Shown piece after piece: positions 1-5,827 of a stretch of 7,084 nt of DNA. Positions within the stretch are counted from its first letter, which is position 1. The number at the start of each line of letters is the position of its first letter. The notes beneath the pieces were generated by a model, which saw only the letters and a program-made list of their open reading frames with translations, was not told where the DNA came from and made no database searches. The stretch is from Moraxellaceae bacterium (GTDB lineage: Bacteria > Pseudomonadota > Gammaproteobacteria > Pseudomonadales > Moraxellaceae). The stretch lies in assembly GCA_030684415.1 (NCBI GenBank), contig JAUXNL010000401.1, positions 1-7,084 of the forward strand, in the 5' to 3' direction. The position numbers were made by a program, and so were the translations under genes.

Positions 1-72
1 CTGCCCATACTCGGGGGGTCACGGGTCTCGCTTTTGCTGTGCAGCCCAATAACAACAACACACCTCAATAAA

Positions 73-77
73 GAGGG
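73..77 (+). promoter_or_regulatory. Ribosome binding site of the lipoprotein gene
   Basis: GAGGG lies 8 nt before the ATG at 86, which is ideal spacing and fixes that start. The preceding 72 nt hold no gene I can support. They include a short AAC-repeat stretch (about 49-60). A CATACT hexamer (6-11) could be a -10 element, but its -35 would fall outside the window, so no promoter is called. Confidence 0.7.
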
Positions 78-85
78 TCTGCATC

Positions 86-2284
86 ATGCGCCATCCCCTA
101 GCGGCCAGCCTTGCGCTGGCATTCAGCCTCTTCCTTACCGCCTGTGGCGACGACAACAGCACATCCTCGTCTGGCGGTGGCACGCCACCCGTAGCGGCGA
201 CAGTCAGCAGTGCCGTCGTCAAAGGGGTGATTGACGGCGCGGTGGTCACCGCCTGGCAATGGCGCGATGGCAACAATGTGCAACTGGCGCAGGCGCCGAC
301 CAATGCCGTTGGCGATTTTGCCCTCAGCCTGCCGGCGGGAACGACCGGTGTCATCCGGCTCTCGCTGGACCTGGGCGACGATGGTCAGGCGTTGATGCGC
401 TGTGATGCGGACGCCGGCTGTAACGGTGTGCTCTTTGGCGAATGGGAGACGATTACCGAGGCGCCGGGCCTGATGAGCTGGGCTGAAGTAGCGGCCGACG
501 GTACGGTGGTGGTCATGCCCATGACGCCGCTCAGCACGCTGGTGGTGCGCTATGCCGAGGCCTTGAGTGGCGGTGGTCTCGATCGTTTTGCGCTTTCGTT
601 CGCGCGTCAGCGTCTGGCGCTGCTGTTGGGGATGACCGCTGATTCCTTGCTGGCGCGTCCGGGCGATGTCACCAGTGCTACCTGGGTGTCCTCGACAGAT
701 GCCTCCGGCCTGCAAGTGGCGCTGCTGAGTGCTGGCTTTGCCGAGATGGCGGCCGGGCAGGGGAGCAGCGTCAATGCCCTGATCGACGATTATGTGCAGA
801 GCTTTCTCGACAACAACGGTCGTCTGATGCAGGCCGCTGACGGCGCCCCCTCCATCGGCCACCTGCTGGCAGCGGCACGCGCCGTCGCGCAACGTTTGTC
901 CTCCACGGATGCCAGAACGTTGGTTGCTGATTGGCAGGCCAGGATCGACGGTTTGGAGGCATGGGCGCTTAACACGCTGCCAATGGTCGGCTTTGACAGC
1001 AATGCCTGGCTGGACGCCATGGGGCCCTTGGGCGCCGATGTGCGCACCGTGCTGGCAGACTCCGGTGCATCGAGTGTCGAGCAACTGCTCTTTGCTGAGC
1101 TCAACCAGTTCGGCTGGTTGCTGAGCAGTGACAGTCTGGCGCTGGTGCAAGCGACACTTGGCCTTGTCGAAAACGTGATTGCTGGCATGACCCAGTTAGA
1201 GCTTGCCGTAGTGTTTCCGATTCCCGCCGATGGTGTTCTGCTTCATGACAGTGAGGATTACACCGTTCGCTTGAAGCCGGCCGCAGTGGAGGATGGTGTT
1301 GCGTTACTTCCCCGCCTGCTGGTGCAAGGCTCGCGCTTTGGTCTGGATATCGATCTGGTCATTTCTCTCACTGCGCTGAGCAAGGGCAGTGCTGACAAGA
1401 TGTTTGTCTTTGGCGCCAAGGGCACGCTGTCGAACGAGCGTGTCAGTGCGGTGATTGACGGCACCCTGAAAATTGATCCCAAAGATACCGACCTTAACTC
1501 GCTGCTGGGGGCATTGGCCGGCTTGATGAGCGGCAGTGGCGATCTCTCGGCGCTGAAGGCAGTAGTGGCCGGCATTCTGCGCGATGGGCATGGTGTGTTC
1601 ACCGTGGAGGGCGCGGCCGGTCTGACCCGTCTCGATAATGGCAGCACGCTTTCTGCGCAAGGACTGGCCCATATCGATGTTGACATGAACGGCAATGCCG
1701 GCGGCATCAAGCTCGGCGGTGCGATCACTCATGGTGCGCTGGTGCTGCCAAACGGTGACCGCTTCGCGATACGCAGCGGTACGGCGGACAAGCTCACCTT
1801 TGCCATGGTTGATGATGGCAGCTTCACGGCGCGTTTCGCGGCAACCGTGCTCACGGTTCCCGAGGCGGTGGTGACCGCATCGGGCAAGCTGACGGACCTG
1901 GGCGTGCTGGCCAGTCATGCGCGTGATGCCATACTGGCCGAGTTGGAAAGTGAGGAGCTGGATCTGGCGCGCTTGCTGGCTTCGCTGCTCGACTTTGATT
2001 TCGGTGGCATGCACCTCACGGTGGATGGTCAGGCCGTGGTGGGCGCCTGGGGCAAGACGTATCGGCTCTCACTCAATGACGGCACGCTGAAAATCCTTCA
2101 GCCCAACAGCACCACCGATATCGCCTTGCAGTTGGTGTTGGGCGCGTCGGGTCTGCAAGTGTCGGCGGGGGATCGCTGGATGCATATCGGACTTGATTGG
2201 GACAATCTGGCATTGCTGATTGCCGACCAGAGTGGTGGTGAGCACCGTATCGAGTTTGGCGGGCGGTTGCTGGCGGCCAAATAA
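86..2284 (+). CDS. Large secreted lipoprotein of unknown function
   Basis: Encodes 732 residues. The N-terminus is a lipoprotein signal peptide: a short H-R start, a hydrophobic stretch (about residues 4-18) and the lipobox L-T-A-C with lipidated Cys20. A polar Ser/Gly/Asp linker (21-35) follows, as is usual for lipoproteins tethered to a membrane. Residue +2 is Gly, not Asp, so outer-membrane sorting by Lol is expected. Residues about 40-90 (VVKGVIDGAVVTAW and the following strands) resemble the beta-sandwich start seen in many proteobacterial surface lipoproteins. Cys106 and Cys112 could form a small disulfide loop. Residues about 145-200 (MTPLSTLV onward) resemble a helical segment common in such proteins. 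The C-terminal 280 residues are rich in V/T/G strands and seem to contain a degenerate duplication (about 451-535 and 593-675). I recognise no enzymatic motif and assign no function. The gene stands alone, ending at a strong terminator. Confidence 0.88.
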   Translation: MRHPLAASLALAFSLFLTACGDDNSTSSSGGGTPPVAATVSSAVVKGVIDGAVVTAWQWRDGNNVQLAQAPTNAVGDFALSLPAGTTGVIRLSLDLGDDGQALMRCDADAGCNGVLFGEWETITEAPGLMSWAEVAADGTVVVMPMTPLSTLVVRYAEALSGGGLDRFALSFARQRLALLLGMTADSLLARPGDVTSATWVSSTDASGLQVALLSAGFAEMAAGQGSSVNALIDDYVQSFLDNNGRLMQAADGAPSIGHLLAAARAVAQRLSSTDARTLVADWQARIDGLEAWALNTLPMVGFDSNAWLDAMGPLGADVRTVLADSGASSVEQLLFAELNQFGWLLSSDSLALVQATLGLVENVIAGMTQLELAVVFPIPADGVLLHDSEDYTVRLKPAAVEDGVALLPRLLVQGSRFGLDIDLVISLTALSKGSADKMFVFGAKGTLSNERVSAVIDGTLKIDPKDTDLNSLLGALAGLMSGSGDLSALKAVVAGILRDGHGVFTVEGAAGLTRLDNGSTLSAQGLAHIDVDMNGNAGGIKLGGAITHGALVLPNGDRFAIRSGTADKLTFAMVDDGSFTARFAATVLTVPEAVVTASGKLTDLGVLASHARDAILAELESEELDLARLLASLLDFDFGGMHLTVDGQAVVGAWGKTYRLSLNDGTLKILQPNSTTDIALQLVLGASGLQVSAGDRWMHIGLDWDNLALLIADQSGGEHRIEFGGRLLAAK

Positions 2285-2334
2285 GAGCGGGTTTTGTTGT
2301 TCTTGTTGTTGCTGATGTAGATGTTGTTGCGCGC

Positions 2335-2362
2335 AAGGCCCCGCTTCGGCGGGGCCTTTTTT
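2335..2362 (+). terminator. Rho-independent terminator after the lipoprotein gene
   Basis: A perfect 10-bp stem (2335-2344 with 2349-2358) is closed by a very stable C(UUCG)G tetraloop and followed by six T residues (2357-2362). It lies 51 nt after the lipoprotein stop codon and ends that transcription unit before thrS. The spacer before it (about 2291-2330) is low-complexity TTG-rich sequence. Confidence 0.95.
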
Positions 2363-2418
2363 ATGGCCAACGATGTGTGGATTCTCGCGTGAGAGTCTGC
2401 CTTTCTGCCAGCGGCGAC

Positions 2419-2447
2419 TTGGCGTGCCAGTCGGCCCCGGCTATAGT
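2419..2447 (+). promoter_or_regulatory. Sigma-70-type promoter candidate for thrS
   Basis: TTGGCG (2419-2424, 4 of 6 to the -35 consensus) and TATAGT (2442-2447, 5 of 6 to the -10 consensus) are separated by exactly 17 nt. Transcription would start near 2454, after the upstream terminator, and give a thrS leader of about 170 nt. That is similar to my recollection of the E. coli thrS leader. No other stretch between the terminator and thrS has comparable boxes. The call is from sequence match only. Confidence 0.65.
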
Positions 2448-2461
2448 CGCCGGCTTCCATT

Positions 2462-2512
2462 GCGACACGGTTTTTTCCGTCGCCTGCAGGTTCCGGCATC
2501 ATGCCGGGCGAC
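2462..2512 (+). promoter_or_regulatory. Structured 5' part of the thrS leader
   Basis: Two hairpins that cannot fully coexist are visible. The first pairs 2462-2470 with 2477-2483 around a T6 loop, with a 2-nt bulge. The second has a perfect inner stem (2493-2498 with 2502-2507, triloop TCA), which can be extended by GTCGCC (2479-2484) pairing with GGCGAC (2507-2512, at the cost of the last inner pair). The segment 2479-2483 belongs to both outer pairings. This may be structural filler or a switch; its function is not evident. Confidence 0.35.
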
Positions 2513-2521
2513 GCCGCAACA

Positions 2522-2539
2522 GATGGCCCGTACGCCATC
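2522..2539 (+). promoter_or_regulatory. Upstream hairpin of the putative ThrRS operator (CGU loop)
   Basis: GATGGC (2522-2527) pairs perfectly with GCCATC (2534-2539) around the loop CCGUAC. The loop contains CGU (2529-2531) followed by A, that is, a tRNA-Thr anticodon with a purine after it. In E. coli the thrS operator has two anticodon-arm-like hairpins, one for each ThrRS subunit; this would be the distal one. The loop is 6 nt, not 7, and has C where U33 would be, so the mimicry is weaker than in the proximal hairpin. Confidence 0.45.
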
Positions 2540-2580
2540 CGCCGGCTGGAACATCTGCGGCACCGCAATCTCGATGACAT

Positions 2581-2601
2581 GTGGCCGATTGTAGCGGCCA
2601 C
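2581..2601 (+). promoter_or_regulatory. Anticodon-arm-mimic hairpin of the putative ThrRS autorepression operator
   Basis: GTGGCCG (2581-2587) pairs perfectly with CGGCCAC (2595-2601), enclosing a 7-nt loop AUUGUAG (2588-2594). Read as tRNA positions 32-38 this gives U33, anticodon U34-G35-U36 and A37, which is a threonine tRNA anticodon loop. G35 and U36, the known ThrRS identity bases, fall at -32 and -31 from the thrS ATG at 2623. The stem ends 8 nt before the Shine-Dalgarno, so bound ThrRS would block ribosome entry. E. coli thrS is repressed by its own product in just this way; extending that to this organism is inference. Confidence 0.7.
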
Positions 2602-2609
2602 CACTGCTG

Positions 2610-2614
2610 AAGGA
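2610..2614 (+). promoter_or_regulatory. Ribosome binding site deciding the thrS start
   Basis: AAGGA is 8 nt before the ATG at 2623. The in-frame ATG at 2614 overlaps this site and has no Shine-Dalgarno of its own at a workable distance, so 2623 is taken as the start. Confidence 0.8.
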
Positions 2615-2622
2615 TGAGTTAC

Positions 2623-4548
2623 ATGCCTGCCATTACCCTGCCGGACGGGTCTGTCCGCCATTTCGATCACCCCGTTTCTGTCGCCGAAGTCGCTGCGTCC
2701 ATTGGTGCTGGCCTGGCCAAGGCCACGGTGGCTGGCAAGGTCGACGGTCGTCTGGTTGACGCCTGCGACCTCATCAGCGAAGACGCCAGCCTGCAGATTC
2801 TTACGCCCAAAGACGAAGAGGGTGTGGAGATCATCCGCCACTCCTGCGCGCATCTGGTGGGCCATGCGGTGAAGCAGCTCTATCCGACAGCCAAGATGGT
2901 CATCGGTCCGGTGATTGCCGAAGGCTTCTATTACGACATCTGGTTCGAGCGCCCGTTCACGCCCGACGACATGGCCGCCATCGAAAAGCGTATGGCCCTG
3001 CTCATCGACAAGGATTACGACGTCATCAAGAAGGTGACGCCGCGCGATGACGTCATCGCCGTGTTCAAGGCCCGTGGCGAGGACTACAAGCTGCGCCTGG
3101 TCGACGACATGCCGGACGAGCAGGCCATGGGCCTGTACTACCACGAAGAATACGTGGACATGTGCCGCGGCCCCCATGTGCCCAACACTCGCTTCCTCAA
3201 AGCCTTCAAGCTGACCAAGATTTCCGGTGCCTACTGGCGTGGCGACTCCAAGAACGAGCAGTTGCAGCGTATCTACGGCACCGCTTGGGCCGACAAGAAG
3301 CAGCTCACCGCCTATGTCCAGCGTATGGAAGAGGCCGAGAAGCGCGACCATCGCAAGATCGGCAAGCAGCTCGATCTCTTCCATCTGCAGGAAGAAGCAC
3401 CCGGCATGGTGTTCTGGCATCCCAATGGCTGGACTATCTACCAGGTGCTCGAGCAGTACATGCGCCAGGTGCAGAAGGATCATGGCTATGTCGAGGTCCG
3501 TACCCCGCAGGTCGTGGATCGGGTGCTCTGGGAAAAGTCGGGTCATTGGGCCAACTACGCCGACAACATGTTCACCACGGCGTCAGAGTCACGCGATTAC
3601 GCGGTCAAGCCCATGAACTGCCCCTGCCATGTGCAGATTTTCAACCAAGGCCTGAAGTCTTACCGCGACCTGCCGCTGCGCATGGCTGAGTTCGGTGCCT
3701 GCCACCGCAATGAGCCCTCCGGGGCCCTGCACGGCATCATGCGCGTGCGTGGCTTTACCCAGGACGACGCTCACATTTTCTGCACCGAAGACCAGATTGG
3801 TGCCGAAGCCGCCGACTTCATTCGCCTGACCATGCAGGTCTATGCCGATTTCGGCTTTAACGACGTGAGCCTCAAGCTCTCCACTCGTCCGGCCAAGCGC
3901 GTGGGATCGGACGAGCTCTGGGACAAGGCCGAAGCCGCGATGGCGCGCGCGCTCGACGAAGCCGGGCTCAAATACGACCTGCAGCCGGGCGAGGGCGCCT
4001 TCTATGGCCCCAAGATCGAGTTCACCCTGCATGACTGCATCGGCCGTGCCTGGCAGTGCGGCACCATCCAGCTCGACTTCAACCTGCCGCAGCGTCTGGA
4101 CGCTACTTTTGTGGCCGAAGACAACAGCCGCCAGTACCCGGTCATGCTGCATCGGGCCATCCTGGGCTCCTTCGAACGCTTCATCGGCATGCTGATCGAG
4201 AACTATGCCGGCGCCTTTCCGCCCTGGCTGGCGCCTGTCCAGGCGGTGGTCATGGGCATCACGGATGCCCAGGCCGACGGCGTTCGCCGGGTAGAAGAGG
4301 CCCTGAAAAACAAAGGCTTCCGGGCGATTGCGGACTTGAGAAATGAGAAGATCGGCTTTAAAATCCGCGACCGCACCCTTCAGCGCATCCCCTACCTTCT
4401 GGTGATTGGCGAGCGCGAGATGGATTCTGGCACCGTGTCTGTACGCACCCGCAAGGGCGAGGACTTGGGCAGCATGTCGATTGACGACTTCGCTTCCCTC
4501 CTGGCTTCGGAGGTCGCACAGCGGGGCCGTTTTGTATTGGAGAAATGA
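2623..4548 (+). CDS. thrS: Threonyl-tRNA synthetase
   Basis: ThrRS, a class II synthetase, makes Thr-tRNA(Thr) in the cytoplasm and edits mischarged Ser-tRNA(Thr). The product is 641 residues (E. coli 642) and similar along its whole length. The N-terminal TGS domain (about 1-62) begins MPAITLPDGS like E. coli. The editing domain (about 63-225) keeps His73 and His77 (HSCAH) plus Cys181 and His185 (CRGPH). The catalytic core keeps the zinc ligands Cys333 (MNCP), His384 (DDAHIF) and His510 (VMLHRAIL), motif 2 with Arg362 (CHRNEPSG) and motif 3 (HRAILGSFERF). The anticodon-binding domain fills about 536-641. Residue 335 after MNCP is Cys where E. coli has Gly; I recall the same in Pseudomonas-type enzymes. 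The start at 2623 is chosen by Shine-Dalgarno spacing and homology. The stop overlaps an ATG (ATGA) just before infC. Translation is probably self-repressed through the leader hairpins. Confidence 0.98.
   Translation: MPAITLPDGSVRHFDHPVSVAEVAASIGAGLAKATVAGKVDGRLVDACDLISEDASLQILTPKDEEGVEIIRHSCAHLVGHAVKQLYPTAKMVIGPVIAEGFYYDIWFERPFTPDDMAAIEKRMALLIDKDYDVIKKVTPRDDVIAVFKARGEDYKLRLVDDMPDEQAMGLYYHEEYVDMCRGPHVPNTRFLKAFKLTKISGAYWRGDSKNEQLQRIYGTAWADKKQLTAYVQRMEEAEKRDHRKIGKQLDLFHLQEEAPGMVFWHPNGWTIYQVLEQYMRQVQKDHGYVEVRTPQVVDRVLWEKSGHWANYADNMFTTASESRDYAVKPMNCPCHVQIFNQGLKSYRDLPLRMAEFGACHRNEPSGALHGIMRVRGFTQDDAHIFCTEDQIGAEAADFIRLTMQVYADFGFNDVSLKLSTRPAKRVGSDELWDKAEAAMARALDEAGLKYDLQPGEGAFYGPKIEFTLHDCIGRAWQCGTIQLDFNLPQRLDATFVAEDNSRQYPVMLHRAILGSFERFIGMLIENYAGAFPPWLAPVQAVVMGITDAQADGVRRVEEALKNKGFRAIADLRNEKIGFKIRDRTLQRIPYLLVIGEREMDSGTVSVRTRKGEDLGSMSIDDFASLLASEVAQRGRFVLEK
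4539..4542 (+). promoter_or_regulatory. Ribosome binding site of infC, favouring an AUU start
   Basis: GGAG inside the end of thrS is 8 nt before ATT (4551) but only 2 nt before the ATG at 4545. Normal initiation geometry therefore fits ATT, not ATG. This site decides the infC start. Confidence 0.7.
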
Positions 4549-4550
4549 CG

Positions 4551-5093
4551 ATTAAGCCTGAACGTAACGGCCCTGCCAAAGAAAAGCGCCCCCTCATCAA
4601 TCTGGAAATCAAGGCGCGCGATGTGCGCCTGATTGATCAGGAAGGCCAGCAGGCGGGCATCATGCCCCTGCGTGACGCGCTGGCGGCGGCAGAAGCCGTG
4701 CAGCTTGATCTGGTGGAAATCGTGGCGGATGCCGAGCCACCTGTTTGCCGTATCATGGATTACGGCAAACACGTGTTCGAGCAAAAGCAGCAGAAGAAAG
4801 AAGCCAAGAAAAAGCAGCATCAGGTACAGATCAAGGAAATCAAGCTGCGTCCGGGAACTGAAGAGGCAGATTACCAAGTCAAGTTGCGTTCGATCGTCCG
4901 CTTCCTTGAAGAGGGCGACAAGGCAAAAATCACGCTCCGTTTCCGCGGACGTGAAATGGCTCACCAGGAAATCGGTATGAAGCAATTGCAACGTATCGAA
5001 ACCGACCTGGCGGAGATCGGGGTTGTGGAACAGCACCCGAAGATGGAAGGCCGCATGATGCACATGCTCATCGGCCCCAAGAAAAAGAGATAA
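4551..5093 (+). CDS. infC: Translation initiation factor IF-3, probable AUU start
   Basis: IF3 binds the 30S subunit, keeps 50S away and checks start codon and initiator tRNA. From ATT at 4551 (read as Met) the product is 180 residues, the length of E. coli IF3, and ATT-AAG matches the E. coli AUU-AAA opening. The N domain (about 1-77) ends with EPPVCRIMDYGK (62-73). A Lys/Gln-rich linker (about 78-92) follows. The C domain includes KEIKLRPGT (95-103), YQVKLRS (108-114) and FLEEGDKAKITLRFRGREM (118-136), which are IF3 signatures. The alternative is ATG 4545, adding two residues (Met-Thr) and overlapping the thrS stop, but its Shine-Dalgarno is too close. An AUU start is discriminated against by IF3 itself and gives autorepression in E. 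coli. infC is translated in tight linkage with thrS and leads into rpmI. Confidence 0.97.
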   Translation: MKPERNGPAKEKRPLINLEIKARDVRLIDQEGQQAGIMPLRDALAAAEAVQLDLVEIVADAEPPVCRIMDYGKHVFEQKQQKKEAKKKQHQVQIKEIKLRPGTEEADYQVKLRSIVRFLEEGDKAKITLRFRGREMAHQEIGMKQLQRIETDLAEIGVVEQHPKMEGRMMHMLIGPKKKR

Positions 5094-5129
5094 GCCGGAA
5101 GGACTCCAGCGGATTTCTTACCCCCAAGC

Positions 5130-5159
5130 CGTGTTGCGCCAACCTGCGGGTGCGCGACG
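5130..5159 (+). promoter_or_regulatory. Irregular hairpin in the rpmI leader, possible L20 feedback site
   Basis: In the 100-nt gap between infC and rpmI, GCGC (5136-5139) pairs with GCGC (5152-5155). CGT (5130-5132) pairs with ACG (5157-5159) outside it across an internal loop, and ACC (5142-5144) can pair with part of GGGT (5148-5151) inside. In E. coli, L20 represses rpmI-rplT translation by binding RNA structures upstream of rpmI that resemble its 23S rRNA site. The position here fits, but I cannot match the recognition bases, so the role is speculative. Confidence 0.3.
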
Positions 5160-5193
5160 GAGTGCTGCAAGGGTCAACCTGTAGAGGCAAGAA

Positions 5194-5388
5194 ATGTCGA
5201 AGATCAAAACCAAGCGAGGCGCTGCCAAGCGCTTCATGAAGACTGCGAACGGCTTCAAGCGCAAGCAGGCCTTCAAACGCCACATCCTGACGAAGAAGTC
5301 AGCCAAGCGTATCCGTCAGCTCCGTCCGATGACGATGGTCGCCAAAAGCGACGTTGCTCGTGTCGAACGCATGTTGCCCAACCACTGA
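5194..5388 (+). CDS. rpmI: Large ribosomal subunit protein bL35
   Basis: L35 is a small basic protein of the 50S subunit. The 64 residues match the family length and signature: the start MSKIKTKRGAAKRF, the central KRHILTKKSAKR and the C-terminal VERMLP. Lys and Arg dominate, as expected for an rRNA-binding protein. GAGG (5184-5187) is 6 nt before the ATG. A 100-nt leader separates it from infC, and rplT follows after 15 nt, so rpmI and rplT are probably translated as a coupled pair from one control site. Confidence 0.98.
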   Translation: MSKIKTKRGAAKRFMKTANGFKRKQAFKRHILTKKSAKRIRQLRPMTMVAKSDVARVERMLPNH

Positions 5389-5403
5389 CGGAGGATTACG
5401 TAA

Positions 5404-5763
5404 ATGGCTCGTGTAAAACGTGGTGTGGTTGCACACCGTCGTCACAAGAAAATCCTGGATCGTGCCAAGGGCTACTACGGTGCTCGTTCGCGCGTGTATC
5501 GCGTTGCATTTCAGGCGGTCATCAAGGCCGGCCAGTATGCGTACCGTGACCGCCGTCAGCGCAAACGCCAGTTCCGTGCATTGTGGATTGCCCGTATCAA
5601 TGCGGCATCGCGTCTTAATGGTCTCTCCTACAGCCGTCTTATCAACGGTCTGAAGCGTGCGAGCATCGAGATCGACCGTCGCGTGCTGGCGGATATCGCC
5701 ATGCATGATGCTGCTGCGTTTACTGCGTTGGCCGAGAAGGCGAAAGCCAGCCTCGCTGCGTAA
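5404..5763 (+). CDS. rplT: Large ribosomal subunit protein bL20
   Basis: L20 binds 23S rRNA and is essential for early 50S assembly. The 119 residues closely follow E. coli L20 (118). The basic N-terminal arm (MARVKRG, HKKILDRAKGYYGARS) and the segment YRVAFQAVIKAGQYAYRDRR are almost unchanged. The globular C-terminal half (about 60-119: LWIARINAA, INGLKRASIEIDR, FTALAEKAK) is also intact; in E. coli this half is enough for feedback repression of the rpmI-rplT mRNA. GGAGG (5390-5394), 9 nt before the ATG, is the strongest Shine-Dalgarno of the cluster. A terminator-like hairpin begins 29 nt after the stop. Confidence 0.99.
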   Translation: MARVKRGVVAHRRHKKILDRAKGYYGARSRVYRVAFQAVIKAGQYAYRDRRQRKRQFRALWIARINAASRLNGLSYSRLINGLKRASIEIDRRVLADIAMHDAAAFTALAEKAKASLAA

Positions 5764-5792
5764 GTGCAAGGGCAGGGCTTTCGGGCCCGACC

Positions 5793-5827
5793 AAAAGGGG
5801 AAGGGCTTAGCGGTTCTTCCCCTTTTT
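5793..5827 (+). terminator. Intrinsic terminator or attenuator between rplT and pheS
   Basis: AAAAGGGGAAG (5793-5803) pairs perfectly with CTTCCCCTTTT (5816-5826) around a 12-nt loop, with a T run at 5823-5827. A small hairpin GGGC/GCCC (5775-5778 with 5785-5788) precedes it. The U tract overlaps the right arm, so A-U pairs extend the base of the stem. It could end most transcription after rplT, with partial readthrough into pheS. No Phe-rich leader peptide fits upstream, so it is not an obvious copy of the E. coli pheM attenuator. Confidence 0.8.

Noticed and set aside
49..60. AAC repeat before the lipoprotein gene that is complementary to the TTG tract after it
   Set aside because: Only about 8 bases match, and both are low-complexity triplet runs; pairing over 2 kb is not a credible signal.
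98..1150. Long open frame of 350 codons on the minus strand
   Set aside because: It lies wholly inside the lipoprotein gene. Its product is rich in Arg, Gln and His with no family features, as expected for an antisense shadow in GC-rich DNA.
2380..2397. Imperfect inverted repeat GATTCTC-GCGT-GAGAGTC upstream of the thrS promoter
   Set aside because: Seven pairs including one wobble with a 4-nt spacer. It matches no operator I know, and such short repeats are frequent by chance.
2614..2616. Alternative thrS start three codons upstream
   Set aside because: It overlaps the AAGGA site that serves 2623, and the ThrRS family begins at the MPAITLPDG of 2623.
2098..3546. Open frame of 482 codons on the minus strand
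   Set aside because: It runs antisense through thrS, the thrS leader, the terminator and the end of the lipoprotein gene. No recognisable domain and no plausible ribosome binding site.
3589..4152. Open frame of 187 codons on the minus strand within thrS
   Set aside because: Antisense to the conserved ThrRS catalytic core, with no independent coding signal.
4545..4547. ATG as the infC start
   Set aside because: The Shine-Dalgarno is only 2 nt away and the protein would be two residues longer than E. coli IF3. Kept only as an alternative to AUU.
4392..5063. Open frame of 223 codons on the minus strand
   Set aside because: Antisense shadow of infC and the end of thrS. Its Leu/Phe-rich middle is the complement of the Lys/Gln-rich IF3 linker, not a real membrane segment.
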